Assembly: GCF_001428845.1 (NCBI RefSeq)
Contig: NZ_LMIU01000028.1
Location: forward strand, 62,001-126,000
Direction of reading: 5' to 3'
Length of the DNA stretch: 64,000 bases
From: Achromobacter sp. Root83
GTDB taxonomy: Bacteria; Pseudomonadota; Gammaproteobacteria; Burkholderiales; Burkholderiaceae_B
Position numbers and translations under genes: made by a program
Shown: one piece after another, positions 1 through 7,984 of the stretch
How the letters are laid out: each line of letters starts with the position of its first letter
How positions within the stretch are numbered: position 1 is the stretch's first letter
The notes under the pieces: generated by a model
Databases searched by the model: none
Told to the model about the DNA's origin: nothing
What the model saw: the letters and a program-made list of their open reading frames with translations, nothing else

Positions 1-161
1 CGGCTGACATAGGGCCGCCCTTGATCATATGGCAGGGGCCGATAGCCTTCCGAGACCAGGATGGCGTTCACGGCGCCGATCAGGTCCGGGGCCGATTCGA
101 CGAGGGTTCCGTCAAGGTCGAAAGCAATGGTTGCCCCATCAAGGGCGGACAGGTCGGTCAC
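1..161 (-). CDS. gph: Phosphoglycolate phosphatase-like HAD hydrolase, N-terminal fragment
   Basis: Only about the first 53 residues are visible; the frame runs off the left edge of the window. The minus strand begins with GTG at 161-159, preceded by an AAAGGAG ribosome binding site at about 9 bases. Residues 14-19 are the HAD motif I DLDGTL, with both aspartates (nucleophile and acid/base), followed by VESAPDL and an AVNAIL helix, the usual N-terminus of Gph. Gph removes the phosphate from 2-phosphoglycolate, a product of DNA repair or oxygenase side reactions, in the cytoplasm. Another HAD phosphatase cannot be excluded because motifs II-IV lie outside the window. The frame and start were read by hand from the sequence. 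Confidence 0.75.
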   Translation of the reverse strand, partial: MTDLSALDGATIAFDLDGTLVESAPDLIGAVNAILVSEGYRPLPYDQGRPYVS

Positions 162-344
162 GGTGCGGAGCTCCTTTTGGGGCTTGGGGATGGAGCCAGG
201 CCCTATGAGCAGTAGCTTAGCGCTGTCCGGCCTCTTCACGCTGGCGGCCAAGACCGCCCCGATCTGCGCGCGGCAGGGCAACGTCACGCGGGCGCCCGAC
301 GCCCGTGACCTACACTGGCAGCACCCCGGCAGCCACTTGTGACC

Positions 345-875
345 ATGCCCTCTCGCCCACACCCCGGCGCCGCGTCTTCCGACGGCGCATTGCAGGACGC
401 GGCCCTGCTGCGCCGGCTGCTGCGCGCCAAAGACCGCATGGACGCTGCTTCGCAGGAGGCCTGGCTGGTCAGCCGCCTGGCCGAGGTCAGCGGGGTGTCG
501 CCAGCGTATTTCGCGCGCTCCTTCAAGCGGGCCTTCGGCCTGCCGCCGCACCGGTATCTGCTGACGCGGCGCATCGAACGGGCCATCGCCCTGCTGCGCG
601 AAACCGGGCTGAGCATCACGGAAATCGCCTTCGCGACCGGATGGGAAAGCCTGGGCACTTTCGGCCGCACCTTTCAGGATGTCACGGGGCGCAGCCCCAG
701 CGCCATGCGCAGCGAAACGCGCAGCGAAGCGCGGGCGGACGTGCATTCAGCGGGCGGCGTCCCCGCGTGTGTGCTGAAGGCGGCCCAGCGCCCCGATCTG
801 GCGATCGCAGTTTTGGAGAAGCGCCGCCGTCTGGCCAAGGCTACAGTCCCGCCACAGACCAAGGAGGAGTCATGA
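345..875 (+). CDS. AraC-type helix-turn-helix regulator (short, DNA-binding domain only)
   Basis: A 176-residue protein whose central part (about residues 30-120) is a double helix-turn-helix of the AraC/XylS family: a first HTH around LAEVSGVSPAYFARSFKRAF and a second around ITEIAFATGWESLGTFGRTF, ending in the typical GRSPSAMR segment. No ligand-binding domain precedes it, so effector control, if any, comes from the short basic tail or from partners. The ATG at 345 is preferred; a GTG at 339 would add two residues. Neither has a strong ribosome binding site. The stop overlaps the next gene by ATGA, so the two are probably co-transcribed and this protein may control the VOC gene. The target is unknown. 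Confidence 0.8.
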   Translation: MPSRPHPGAASSDGALQDAALLRRLLRAKDRMDAASQEAWLVSRLAEVSGVSPAYFARSFKRAFGLPPHRYLLTRRIERAIALLRETGLSITEIAFATGWESLGTFGRTFQDVTGRSPSAMRSETRSEARADVHSAGGVPACVLKAAQRPDLAIAVLEKRRRLAKATVPPQTKEES

Positions 876-1288
876 ACGAAGGTATCAATGTCGCAGGCAT
901 ATACGTGGATGACCAGGATGCGGCGCTGGCGTTCTACGTGGACAAGCTGGGGTTTCGCGTGCACACCGACGTGCGCAACGGCCCCTACCGCTGGCTCACG
1001 GTCCAGCATCCGGACCAGCCCTCGTTTCAACTGGGCCTGTTCCGGCCCGGCCCGCCCATCCACGACGAGGCCACCGCGCAAACCCTGCGCGCCATGGTCG
1101 CCAAGGGCGCGATGCCGTCCCTGGTGCTCTCCGTCGCCGACTGCCGCGCCAGCTACGCCCGCCTGAAAGCCCTGGGCGTGGAGTTCACCGAGGAACCGGT
1201 GGATCGCTACGGCAGCGTCGACGCGGGTTTTCGCGACCCGGCGGGCAATGGCTGGAAGATGATCCAGGCCCCAAAAAGCGCGGGGTGA
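872..1288 (+). CDS. VOC (glyoxalase/bleomycin-resistance) superfamily protein
   Basis: A 138-residue protein with the paired beta-alpha-beta-beta-beta layout of the vicinal oxygen chelate fold. It opens with NVAGIYVDDQDAALAFYVDKLGF, a typical VOC first strand and helix, and ends with DAGFRDPAGNGWKMIQ, the usual last strand with a metal-ligand position. AAGGAGG lies just before the ATG, and the start overlaps the stop of the AraC gene (ATGA). Members bind a metal and act as isomerases, dioxygenases or antibiotic-binding proteins; the reaction cannot be told from sequence alone. The pairing with an AraC regulator suggests a small inducible detoxification or sequestration unit, which is inference. 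Confidence 0.8.
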   Translation: MNEGINVAGIYVDDQDAALAFYVDKLGFRVHTDVRNGPYRWLTVQHPDQPSFQLGLFRPGPPIHDEATAQTLRAMVAKGAMPSLVLSVADCRASYARLKALGVEFTEEPVDRYGSVDAGFRDPAGNGWKMIQAPKSAG

Positions 1289-1306
1289 CCCGCGCGTACA
1301 CGAAGC

Positions 1307-2032
1307 CTAGGCGGGCTGCGGCGAGGCCGACGCATCGAGCAGATGGTCGACGATGGCGAGGATCTGCTCTGCCGCCTGGGCGATATGGCGTTCCAGCGCG
1401 GCCTCCGCTTTTTCCGGCTGGCCCAGGCGGGCAAGCGCGATAAGTTCGGTGTGTTCGTCGTGGGCCTGCTGGCGGATCGGCGCGTTGACAATCTGGAAGC
1501 GGAAATAGCGCTCTGATTTTTCGTGCAGCGCGCGGACCATGCCCAGCGCCGCCGGCCGCTGCGCGGAGCGGTACAGGAATTCATGCAGTTGCCAGTTGAG
1601 ACGGCCCCACTGCTCCGGCGCGGCCTCGTCCATCTGCGCCACCACCTGCGCGGCGCGGTCCAGGTCGCCGTCGTCCTTCTGGTGCACGGCAACGCGAAGC
1701 AGCCACGGTTCGAGCCGCATGCGGATGTCGAAGAACTCCTGCACTTCGGTGCGCGACAGCATCGACACGTAAGCGCCGCGGTGCGGGATCATGTCGATCA
1801 ATCCCTCCGCGCTGAGCTGGCGGATGGCCTCGCGCACCGGCAGGCGGCTCACGCCCAGCTCTTCGGCGAACAGTTCCTGCCGCAACGCCGAACCCGGCGC
1901 GATCGCGCCGGACAGGATGCGGTCACGCAGTTCGTCCACGACCAGCTCGACGGCGGTCTTGCGGATCAGGCGGCCGGCGGAACCGGCGGCGGGGCGAGAC
2001 GGCGATACGGACAGCGGAGAATTCTGGGACAC
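1307..2032 (-). CDS. GntR-family regulator, FCD subfamily
   Basis: A 241-residue repressor-type protein. The N-terminal winged helix (about residues 20-85) contains DELRDRILSGAIAPGSALRQ and ELGVSRLPVREAIRQLSAEGL, the classic GntR signature. The C-terminal all-helical FCD domain follows, with an aspartate/histidine set (for example FLYRSA and RHIAQAAEQI) where family members bind metal or a small organic acid. The GTG at 2032 is chosen because the winged helix starts soon after it; an in-frame ATG at 2176 would add an unlikely Arg/Pro-rich tail that overlaps the operator. It is divergent from the DapA-like gene, with two copies of an ATATTGGATCCA motif between them, so it probably represses the lyase/receptor operon and itself. 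Confidence 0.85.
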   Translation of the reverse strand: MSQNSPLSVSPSRPAAGSAGRLIRKTAVELVVDELRDRILSGAIAPGSALRQELFAEELGVSRLPVREAIRQLSAEGLIDMIPHRGAYVSMLSRTEVQEFFDIRMRLEPWLLRVAVHQKDDGDLDRAAQVVAQMDEAAPEQWGRLNWQLHEFLYRSAQRPAALGMVRALHEKSERYFRFQIVNAPIRQQAHDEHTELIALARLGQPEKAEAALERHIAQAAEQILAIVDHLLDASASPQPA

Positions 2033-2156
2033 GTGAAACCTGTCTGGTTGATCCCGCCCGGCGGACGCCGCGCGGTGTGGAAATGCCGGAACCGGCTGGT
2101 GATGCCCAGGAAAACCCCGAGAGACAGCCGGTGCCCGCAGACCTTTTAATGTGAGT

Positions 2157-2254
2157 ATATTGGATCCATGATCCACCGCATAACGCCGCCGGAAAAAGTG
2201 GCGGATCGAGGCATACGCCTCCTTTTTTTAAACTCTACACTTTGGATCCAATAT
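2157..2254. promoter_or_regulatory. Divergent control region with inverted TTGGATCCA operator copies
   Basis: ATATTGGATCCA occurs at 2157-2168 on the plus strand and again, inverted, at 2243-2254. The second copy contains the perfect 10-bp palindrome TTGGATCCAA (2242-2251) and directly follows a possible -10 element TACACT (2236-2241) for the lyase operon. A further ATCCAATA repeat follows it. Binding of the adjacent GntR/FCD protein at both copies, about 75 bp apart, would block both divergent promoters. The motif and its symmetry are seen; the identity of the binding protein is inferred. Confidence 0.6.
2208..2229 (+). terminator. Terminator-like hairpin with T-run between the two operator copies
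   Basis: GAGGC (2208-2212), a four-base loop, then GCCTC (2217-2221), followed by C and seven T (2222-2229). The shape is that of a short Rho-independent terminator reading on the plus strand. It sits upstream of the likely lyase promoter, so it may stop antisense or read-through transcripts from the regulator side, or act as a leader attenuator if transcription starts further upstream. The five-pair stem is short, so efficiency is uncertain. Confidence 0.45.
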
Positions 2255-2311
2255 CCAATAATCCATTCCGGCCGGGTTCCCTCGGGCGGGCCGCACATCA
2301 GGAGCCGCAGC

Positions 2312-3214
2312 ATGAGCATTCAATGGAAAGGCGTTTTCCCCGCCGTCACCACCAAACTGAACCCCGATTTCTCCCTGGACCTGGACGCCATCCGCAAGGG
2401 CCTCGAACGGCTGATCGACAACGGCGTCGGCGGCGTCGTGATGATGGGCATGGTGGGCGAAAACGCCCAGTTGTCGCCCGAAGAAAAGCTCAGCGTGTTG
2501 CGCACCGCCGTGGAAACCGTGCGCGGCCGGGTGCCGGTGGTCTCGGGCGTGGCCGAAACCGGCACGGCCCGGGCGGCGGCGTTCGCGCAGGAGGCCGCGA
2601 AGATCGGAGTCAACGGCCTGATGGTGTTTCCCGGCCTGACGTACAAGTCCGACAACCGGGAAACGGTGGCCTTCTACCGCACGGTGGCGCAGGCCAGCCC
2701 CCTGCCCATCCTGCTGTACAACAATCCGCGCGGCTATGGGGTGGACCTGACGCCGGACGTGGTGGCCGAATTGCTGCAGGAGCCGACCATCGCCGCCATC
2801 AAGGAAGAATCCTACGACACCACCCGTGTCACCGACCTGATCACGCGCTTTGGCGACCGCCTTGCCGTGGTGTGCGGGGTCGACGACCTGATACTGGAAA
2901 GCGCCGCACTGGGCGTGACCGCCTGGGTCTCCGGCATGGCGAACGCCGTCCCCAAGGCATCGGTCGACTTGCTGCGCCTGGCTGCCGAAGAGGATTTCGT
3001 CCGCGCGCGCAAGCTGTACGCCGCCCTGACTCCGCTGTTCCACCTGGATACGGTGGTCAAGCTCGTGCAGCACATCAAGCTGGCCGAACATCTGATCACC
3101 GGCAGCGCCGAAACGGTGAAGCCGCCCCGCCTTGACTTGGCCGGCGCGGAGCGCGAGCGCACCATCGCCATCACCAAGCAGACGCTCGCGGACCTGTCCG
3201 CCCTGGGCTATTGA
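2312..3214 (+). CDS. Dihydrodipicolinate synthase / N-acetylneuraminate lyase family protein
   Basis: A 300-residue class I aldolase-type TIM barrel. The Schiff-base lysine is K164 (AAIKEES) and the catalytic tyrosine is Y136 (LLYNNPRGYG), both at the positions expected for the DapA family. The GTTGE loop of true DapA is here GMVGE (46-50), so the threonine pair that handles aspartate semialdehyde is missing; a catabolic role, such as a 2-keto-3-deoxy sugar-acid aldolase or dehydratase, is more likely than lysine synthesis. An AGGAG precedes the ATG at 2312. It is followed after 16 bases by a Bug receptor gene and faces a GntR regulator, which together suggest an inducible uptake-and-breakdown unit for an organic or sugar acid. 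The substrate is unknown. Confidence 0.85.
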   Translation: MSIQWKGVFPAVTTKLNPDFSLDLDAIRKGLERLIDNGVGGVVMMGMVGENAQLSPEEKLSVLRTAVETVRGRVPVVSGVAETGTARAAAFAQEAAKIGVNGLMVFPGLTYKSDNRETVAFYRTVAQASPLPILLYNNPRGYGVDLTPDVVAELLQEPTIAAIKEESYDTTRVTDLITRFGDRLAVVCGVDDLILESAALGVTAWVSGMANAVPKASVDLLRLAAEEDFVRARKLYAALTPLFHLDTVVKLVQHIKLAEHLITGSAETVKPPRLDLAGAERERTIAITKQTLADLSALGY

Positions 3215-3230
3215 TTCCGGAGCCGCCATC

Positions 3231-4187
3231 ATGCGACACATCCGCCTGTCCGCGCTGCTCGTCAGCGCCCTGTCCGTCTTGCCCGCCGCCCACGCGGCCG
3301 ATTATCCCGCGCGTTCCATGGAGCTGGTGGTCGCCTACCAGCCCGGCGGCGGCAGCGATAACACCGCCCGCGCCATTGCGGAAGCCGCCCGCCCCCCGCT
3401 TCTGGCGCAGCCCACCGTCGTGATCAACAAGCCGGGCGCCAGCGGCTCCATCGGCTGGGCGTACGTTGCCAACGCCCAGCCCGACGGCTACCGGCTGGTG
3501 CTGATGACCCCTGAAATGCTAGTGGTGCCGCTGATGGGCATCGGCAAGACCACGGTCGGCGATTTTCAGCCTATCGCCCGCTTCACGGACGATCCCTCGT
3601 CGGTCACCGTGCGCGCCGACGCGCCGTGGAAAACGGTAGAGGAATTCCTGGCGGACGCGAAGAAGAATCCCGAGCGCATCGCGGTGTCCAATGCCGGCAT
3701 CGGCACGGTCCCGCACATGGCGGCGGCGGCGTTGGGCGAGCAAGCCGGCGTGCAATTCGTGCATGTGCCCTACCAGGGATCGGCGCCCGCCATCATGGGC
3801 CTGCTGGCGGGCGACGTGCAGGCCACCACGGTGGCCTACGCCGAACTCCAGCAACACGTCGAAACCGGCAAGCTGCGCACGCTTGCGGTGATGGCGCCGC
3901 AGCGCCTGGAGAACCTGCCCGCCGTCCCCACGATGAAGGAGCTGGGCGCGGACCTGCAGTTCAGCGTGTGGCGTGGCATCGGGCTGCCCAAGGCGGCCCC
4001 CGCCGATGCCGTGGAGAAATGGCGGGCCGCTGCCCGCCACGTGGCGCAATCCAAGGACTTCCAGACGCTCATGCGCAAGCAGAACCTGACGCCCTCGTAC
4101 GCCGACCAGCCGCAATTCACCGCGGACGTGGCGCGCCAGGAGCAGGCGTTCCAGACGCTGGTGCCCAAGCTCAATCTGAAGCCCTGA
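3231..4187 (+). CDS. TctC/Bug-family periplasmic solute-binding receptor
   Basis: A 318-residue protein with a Sec signal peptide (hydrophobic residues 6-20, probable cleavage after AHA at 22) and the Bug fold: PARSMELVVAYQPGGGSDNTAR near the N-terminus, AGIGTVPHMAA in the middle, and VQFVHVPYQGSAPAIMGLLAGDVQ, the strongly conserved ligand-loop region. Bug proteins bind carboxylated solutes in the periplasm and pass them to TctA/TctB membrane partners or to sensors. No TctA/TctB gene lies in the window, so this is an orphan receptor. It is 16 bases downstream of the DapA-like gene, making the ligand probably that enzyme's substrate or precursor. Confidence 0.9.
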   Translation: MRHIRLSALLVSALSVLPAAHAADYPARSMELVVAYQPGGGSDNTARAIAEAARPPLLAQPTVVINKPGASGSIGWAYVANAQPDGYRLVLMTPEMLVVPLMGIGKTTVGDFQPIARFTDDPSSVTVRADAPWKTVEEFLADAKKNPERIAVSNAGIGTVPHMAAAALGEQAGVQFVHVPYQGSAPAIMGLLAGDVQATTVAYAELQQHVETGKLRTLAVMAPQRLENLPAVPTMKELGADLQFSVWRGIGLPKAAPADAVEKWRAAARHVAQSKDFQTLMRKQNLTPSYADQPQFTADVARQEQAFQTLVPKLNLKP

Positions 4188-4194
4188 GCGCAAC

Positions 4195-4230
4195 GGGGCG
4201 GCGGCCCGCGATTTGCCAGCCCGCCGCCCC
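4195..4230. terminator. Hairpin terminator between convergent Bug genes
   Basis: GGGGCGGCGG (4195-4204) pairs with CCGCCGCCCC (4221-4230) around a 16-base loop, followed by GCGTTT. It lies seven bases after the stop of the forward receptor gene and before the end of the convergent one, so it can serve both. The stem is perfect over ten pairs; the T-tract is weak. Confidence 0.65.
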
Positions 4231-4294
4231 GCGTTTACGCGCATCCGCGTGGCGCCGCGCGATCACATCGGGCGGCGCCACCCTGCAAACGGCC

Positions 4295-5284
4295 CTACTC
4301 CACCGACGCGCCCGACTTCTTCACGACTTCCGCCCAGCGCGGGATTTCCGTGGCCATCAGGTCGCGCAGTTGCTCGGGCGTGCTGCCAACCAGCTCCATG
4401 CCCATCGTCTTGCCCAGCTTTTCCTGCACGTCCGGTTCCTTCACGATGAGGGCGATCTCGGCCGCCAGCTTGTCGAGGATGGGCTTGGGCGTGCCCTTGG
4501 GCGCATAGACCGCCTGCCACGACGCCATCTGGAAGCCCGGCACGCCGGCCTCCTGCATGGTGGGGACATCGGGCGCGAGCGCGATGCGGTCCTTGGTGGT
4601 CACGGCCAGCAGCTTGAGCTTGCCGGTCTGCAGCAGCGGCAGCGCCGCCGTCATCTGGTCGAACATGAACGTCACCGCGCCGGAGGACACGTCCACCATG
4701 GCGGGCGGCGTGCCCTTGTACGGCACGTGGGTCAGCGGCACGCCGATCATGCCGGAGAACAGTTCACCGGCCAGGTGCGTGGAGGTGCCCGCGCCCGACG
4801 ATGCGAACGTGCGCTTGGTCGGGTCGCGCTTGAGCAGCGCGATCAGCTCCGCCACCGAATTCACGCCCAGGTTGGGATCCACCAGCAGCACGTTGGGCAG
4901 GAAGGCGATCAACGACACGGGTTCGAAATCCTTGACCGGGTCGTACTTCAGGTTTTTGTACAGGCTGGCGTTGATGGCATGGGTGCTGATCGTGCCGCCG
5001 AACAGGGTGTAGCCATCGGGCGCGGCCTTGGCGACGTAGGTCGCGCCGATGCCGCCCGCGGCGCCGGGCTTGTTTTCCACGATGACGTTCTGGTGCAGGC
5101 GGTCGGCCAGCTTCTGGGCCAGCACCCGGCCCACCACGTCGGTCGAGCCGCCCACGGTGAACGGCACCACATAGGAAATGGGCTTTTGCGCGGGCCAGTC
5201 GGCGGCGCTGGCGGGCAAGGCCGCCGTGCCGAGGACGGCGCCTGCCAAGAGCGCGGCAAGCGCGCCGCGTCGTTGCGTGTTCAT
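4295..5284 (-). CDS. TctC/Bug-family periplasmic solute-binding receptor
   Basis: A 329-residue receptor with an Arg-rich N-terminus and signal peptide (MNTQRR, then an Ala/Leu core; probable cleavage after ASA near residue 27). Family signatures are present: ISYVVPFTVGGSTDVVGRVLA, KPGAAGGIGATYVAKAAPDGYT and VPLTHVPYKGTPPAMVDVSSG. The ATG at 5284 has GGAGA a few bases upstream; a longer in-frame start lacks a signal sequence at its tip. It is the last gene of a minus-strand unit after the RraA-like and IlvD/Edd genes, so its ligand is probably the sugar acid that the dehydratase consumes. No TctAB partner is nearby. The exact ligand cannot be predicted from sequence. Confidence 0.9.
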   Translation of the reverse strand: MNTQRRGALAALLAGAVLGTAALPASAADWPAQKPISYVVPFTVGGSTDVVGRVLAQKLADRLHQNVIVENKPGAAGGIGATYVAKAAPDGYTLFGGTISTHAINASLYKNLKYDPVKDFEPVSLIAFLPNVLLVDPNLGVNSVAELIALLKRDPTKRTFASSGAGTSTHLAGELFSGMIGVPLTHVPYKGTPPAMVDVSSGAVTFMFDQMTAALPLLQTGKLKLLAVTTKDRIALAPDVPTMQEAGVPGFQMASWQAVYAPKGTPKPILDKLAAEIALIVKEPDVQEKLGKTMGMELVGSTPEQLRDLMATEIPRWAEVVKKSGASVE

Positions 5285-5344
5285 GATTGTCTCCTGCCTT
5301 GTTTTATAGGTCTGTGTGGGTGCCGGCGGCGCCGGCGGCAAGGC

Positions 5345-6064
5345 TCAGCGGCCTTGTTCTTTGCGCCAGGCGGCGAATTTGTCCTTGGTGCCGGGGTCGG
5401 TCGGCGGATACAGGCCCAGGATGGAAGCGCCCTGCTGCACCTGACTGGTGACGAAGTCTTCAAAGGCGGTCATTTCCACGGCCTCGATCGAGATCTCGTC
5501 GGCCAGGTGGGCCGGGATGACGACCACGCCCTCGCGGTCGCCGACGACGATGTCTCCGGGCCACACCGCCACGTCGCCGCAGCCGATGGGCGCGTTGATG
5601 TCCAGGGCCTGATGCAGGGTCAGGTTGGTGGGCGCGGAGGGACGCTGGTGATAGGCGGCGAAGCCGAGTTCGGCGATTTCAGGGGAATCGCGAAACCCGC
5701 CGTCCGTGACCACGCCCGCCACGCCGCGCTTCATCAGGCGCGTGATCAGGATGGAGCCGGCTGACGCGGCGCGCGCGTCCTTGCGGCTGTCCATCACCAG
5801 CACCGCGCCCTCGGGGCAGGTTTCGACCGCGACGCGCTGGGGATGCGAGCGGTCTTCGAACACTTTGATGGTGTTCAGGTCTTCACGCGCGGGGATGTAG
5901 CGCAGGGTGAAGGCGGGGCCGACCATGTTCGGCAGGTTGGCGTTCAGCGGACGCACGTCCTGGATGAACTGGTTGCGCAGGCCGCGCTTGAACAAGGCGG
6001 TGCACAGGGTGGCGGTGCTGATGCCGGCCAGCCGGGCGCGGGTTTCGGGATTCATTTGGGACAC
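5345..6064 (-). CDS. RraA-like protein (HMG/CHA-type aldolase family)
   Basis: A 239-residue protein of the RraA fold. The active-site region GCGDVAVWPGDIVVGDREGVVVIP and the glycine-rich segment GSILITRLMKRGVAGVVTDGGFRD match the class II pyruvate aldolases that cleave 4-hydroxy-4-methyl-2-oxoglutarate and related acids; the ring residues GG-RD (VVTDGGFRDS) bind pyruvate and the divalent metal. RraA proper inhibits RNase E, but members in catabolic operons are usually aldolases or decarboxylases. The start is GTG at 6064 with GGAG eight bases upstream. It sits between a sugar-acid dehydratase and a Bug receptor, so a retro-aldol step on the keto-deoxy product of the dehydratase is the most economical reading. 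This is inference from context. Confidence 0.85.
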   Translation of the reverse strand: MSQMNPETRARLAGISTATLCTALFKRGLRNQFIQDVRPLNANLPNMVGPAFTLRYIPAREDLNTIKVFEDRSHPQRVAVETCPEGAVLVMDSRKDARAASAGSILITRLMKRGVAGVVTDGGFRDSPEIAELGFAAYHQRPSAPTNLTLHQALDINAPIGCGDVAVWPGDIVVGDREGVVVIPAHLADEISIEAVEMTAFEDFVTSQVQQGASILGLYPPTDPGTKDKFAAWRKEQGR

Positions 6065-6118
6065 GATGGCTCCGGGGTCTGAAAACGGGGAATGCGGGAA
6101 GGCAGGCCAGGCCCGCGC

Positions 6119-7849
6119 TCAGAAGATCTCGGGTTCGGACACGGGCGCGCCGAAGCCGGTTTCAAGAAAGTCGAAGTCGCAGCCGTCGTTGGCCTGCAGG
6201 ATGTGCTTGGAATACATCCAGCCATAGCCGCGCTCGTAACGCTTGGGCGGCGGCGTCCAGGCGGCGCGGCGCGCGGTCAGTTCTTCGTCGCTGACGTTCA
6301 GGTTGATGCTGCGGGCCGGCACGTCCACGGTAATCATGTCGCCCGTCTTCACCAGCGCCAGCGGGCCGCCGATGTAGCTTTCGGGCGCCACGTGCAGGAT
6401 GCAGGCGCCATAGCTGGTGCCGCTCATGCGGGCGTCCGACAGCCGCAGCATGTCGCGCACGCCCTGCTTGACCAGTTTGGTCGGGATGGGCAGCATGCCC
6501 CACTCCGGCATGCCCGGGCCGCCCTGCGGGCCGGCGTTGCGCAGGATCATGATGTGATCGGCGGTGACGTCCAGGTTTTCGTCGTCGACCGCGGCTTTCA
6601 TGCTGGGGTAGTCGTCGAACACCAGGGCCGGGCCGGTGTGGCGCAGATACTGCGGCGCGCAGGCGCTGGGCTTGATCACGCAGCCGTCGGGCGCGATATT
6701 GCCGCGCAGCACGGCCAGCGCGCCCTCGTCGTAGATGGCGGTGTCCAGCTTGCGGATCACGTCGTCGTTGTAGACCTCGGCGCCCGCGATGTTTTCGCCC
6801 AGCGTCTTGCCGGTGACGGTCATGGCGGACGGGTCCAGGTGGTCTTGCAGGCGCGTCATCAGCGCGGGCAGGCCGCCCGCGTAATAGAAATCTTCCATCA
6901 GGTAGGTGTCGCCGCTGGGCCGGATGTTGGCGATGACGGGCACCTTGCGGCTGGCGGCGTCGAAGTCGTCCAGGCTGACCGCGCAGCCGGCGCGCCGCGA
7001 CATGGCGACCAGGTGGACGATGGCATTGGTGGAACAGCCCATGGCCATGGCCACGTTGATGGCGTTCTTGAACGACGCAAGGGTCAGGATACGCTGGGGC
7101 GTCAGGTCTTCCCAGACCATCTCCACCACGCGCCGGCCGCATTCGGCGGACATGCGCATGTGGTTGACGTCCGCCGCCGGAATCGACGAGGCGCCCGGCA
7201 GGGTCATGCCGATGGCCTCGGCAATCGCGGTCATGGTGCTGGCGGTGCCCATGGTCATGCAGGTGCCGTAGCTGCGGGCGATGCCGCCCTCGACTTCGGT
7301 CCATTGTTCCTGGGTGATCTTGCCGGCGCGGCGCTCGTCCCAGAGCTTCCAGGCGTCCGAGCCGGACCCCAGGATCTTGCCCTTCCAGTTGCCGCGCAGC
7401 ATGGGGCCGGCGGGCACATACACACAGGGCAGGCCCGCGCTGATGGCGCCCATGATGAGGCCCGGCGTGGTCTTGTCGCAGCCGCCCATGAGCACGGCGC
7501 CGTCCACCGGGTGGCTGCGCAGCAGCTCCTCGGTTTCCATGGCCAGGAAGTTGCGGTACAGCATGGTGGTGGGCTTCACGAAGGATTCCGACACCGAAAT
7601 GGCCGGCAGCTCTACCGGGAAGCCGCCCGCCTGGAACACACCGCGCTTCACGTCTTCGACGCGCTGCTTGAAATGGCTGTGACAGGGATTCAGGTCGGAC
7701 CAGGTATTGATGATGGCGATGATGGGGCGGTTGGCCCAGTCGTCGGGGCCATAACCCATTTGCATCATGCGGGACCGGTGGCCGAAGGAACGCAGGTCGT
7801 CCTTGGCCATCCAGGCGGCGCTGCGCAGGCTTTCGTAGGAGCGTTTCAT
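6119..7849 (-). CDS. IlvD/Edd-family sugar-acid dehydratase (L-arabonate dehydratase-like)
   Basis: A 576-residue enzyme of the IlvD/Edd family. Cysteines C56 (NPCHSH), C124 (GGCDKT) and C197 (YGTCMT) are the iron-sulfur ligands, and K126 matches the carbamylated, metal-binding lysine. The spacing equals that recalled for Rhizobium L-arabonate dehydratase (C59, C127, K129, C200) with a constant offset of three. Such enzymes remove water from aldonic acids to give 2-keto-3-deoxy acids. The chosen ATG at 7849 begins MKRSYESLRSAAW; a start further upstream would cross the operator. It is the first gene of a unit with the RraA-like protein and a Bug receptor, divergent from a GntR regulator. True amino-acid biosynthetic IlvD is less likely in this context. 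Confidence 0.85.
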   Translation of the reverse strand: MKRSYESLRSAAWMAKDDLRSFGHRSRMMQMGYGPDDWANRPIIAIINTWSDLNPCHSHFKQRVEDVKRGVFQAGGFPVELPAISVSESFVKPTTMLYRNFLAMETEELLRSHPVDGAVLMGGCDKTTPGLIMGAISAGLPCVYVPAGPMLRGNWKGKILGSGSDAWKLWDERRAGKITQEQWTEVEGGIARSYGTCMTMGTASTMTAIAEAIGMTLPGASSIPAADVNHMRMSAECGRRVVEMVWEDLTPQRILTLASFKNAINVAMAMGCSTNAIVHLVAMSRRAGCAVSLDDFDAASRKVPVIANIRPSGDTYLMEDFYYAGGLPALMTRLQDHLDPSAMTVTGKTLGENIAGAEVYNDDVIRKLDTAIYDEGALAVLRGNIAPDGCVIKPSACAPQYLRHTGPALVFDDYPSMKAAVDDENLDVTADHIMILRNAGPQGGPGMPEWGMLPIPTKLVKQGVRDMLRLSDARMSGTSYGACILHVAPESYIGGPLALVKTGDMITVDVPARSINLNVSDEELTARRAAWTPPPKRYERGYGWMYSKHILQANDGCDFDFLETGFGAPVSEPEIF

Positions 7850-7891
7850 AGGGGATGCGGCAAAAGCGTGGTGACGGTCAGGCCATTTAAA

Positions 7892-7907
7892 CACTAATAC
7901 ATTAGTG
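7892..7907. promoter_or_regulatory. 16-bp palindromic operator for the divergent GntR regulator
   Basis: CACTAAT (7892-7898), two bases, then ATTAGTG (7901-7907): a perfect 7-2-7 inverted repeat in an otherwise GC-rich sequence, 43 bases upstream of the dehydratase start and 78 bases upstream of the GntR start. The size and spacing suit a dimeric GntR/FCD winged-helix protein. The palindrome is seen directly; that the neighbouring regulator binds it is inferred. Confidence 0.65.
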
Positions 7908-7984
7908 CGTCAGCTAGGTAAAAACCCGCTACACTGCGGTTTTCGCTTACGCCCGTCCTGCAAGGGACTTCACTAGACGACCTG

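Noticed and set aside
2168..2311. Longer N-terminus for the DapA-like protein
   Set aside because: The extra 48 residues have no family match and cover the operator and hairpin; the ATG at 2312 has a ribosome binding site.
2312..3214. Housekeeping DapA of lysine synthesis
   Set aside because: The GTTGE substrate loop is replaced by GMVGE and the gene is in a regulated catabolic cluster with a Bug receptor.
6092..7897. 601-codon open frame on the plus strand
   Set aside because: Antisense to the IlvD/Edd gene, whose cluster cysteines are intact.
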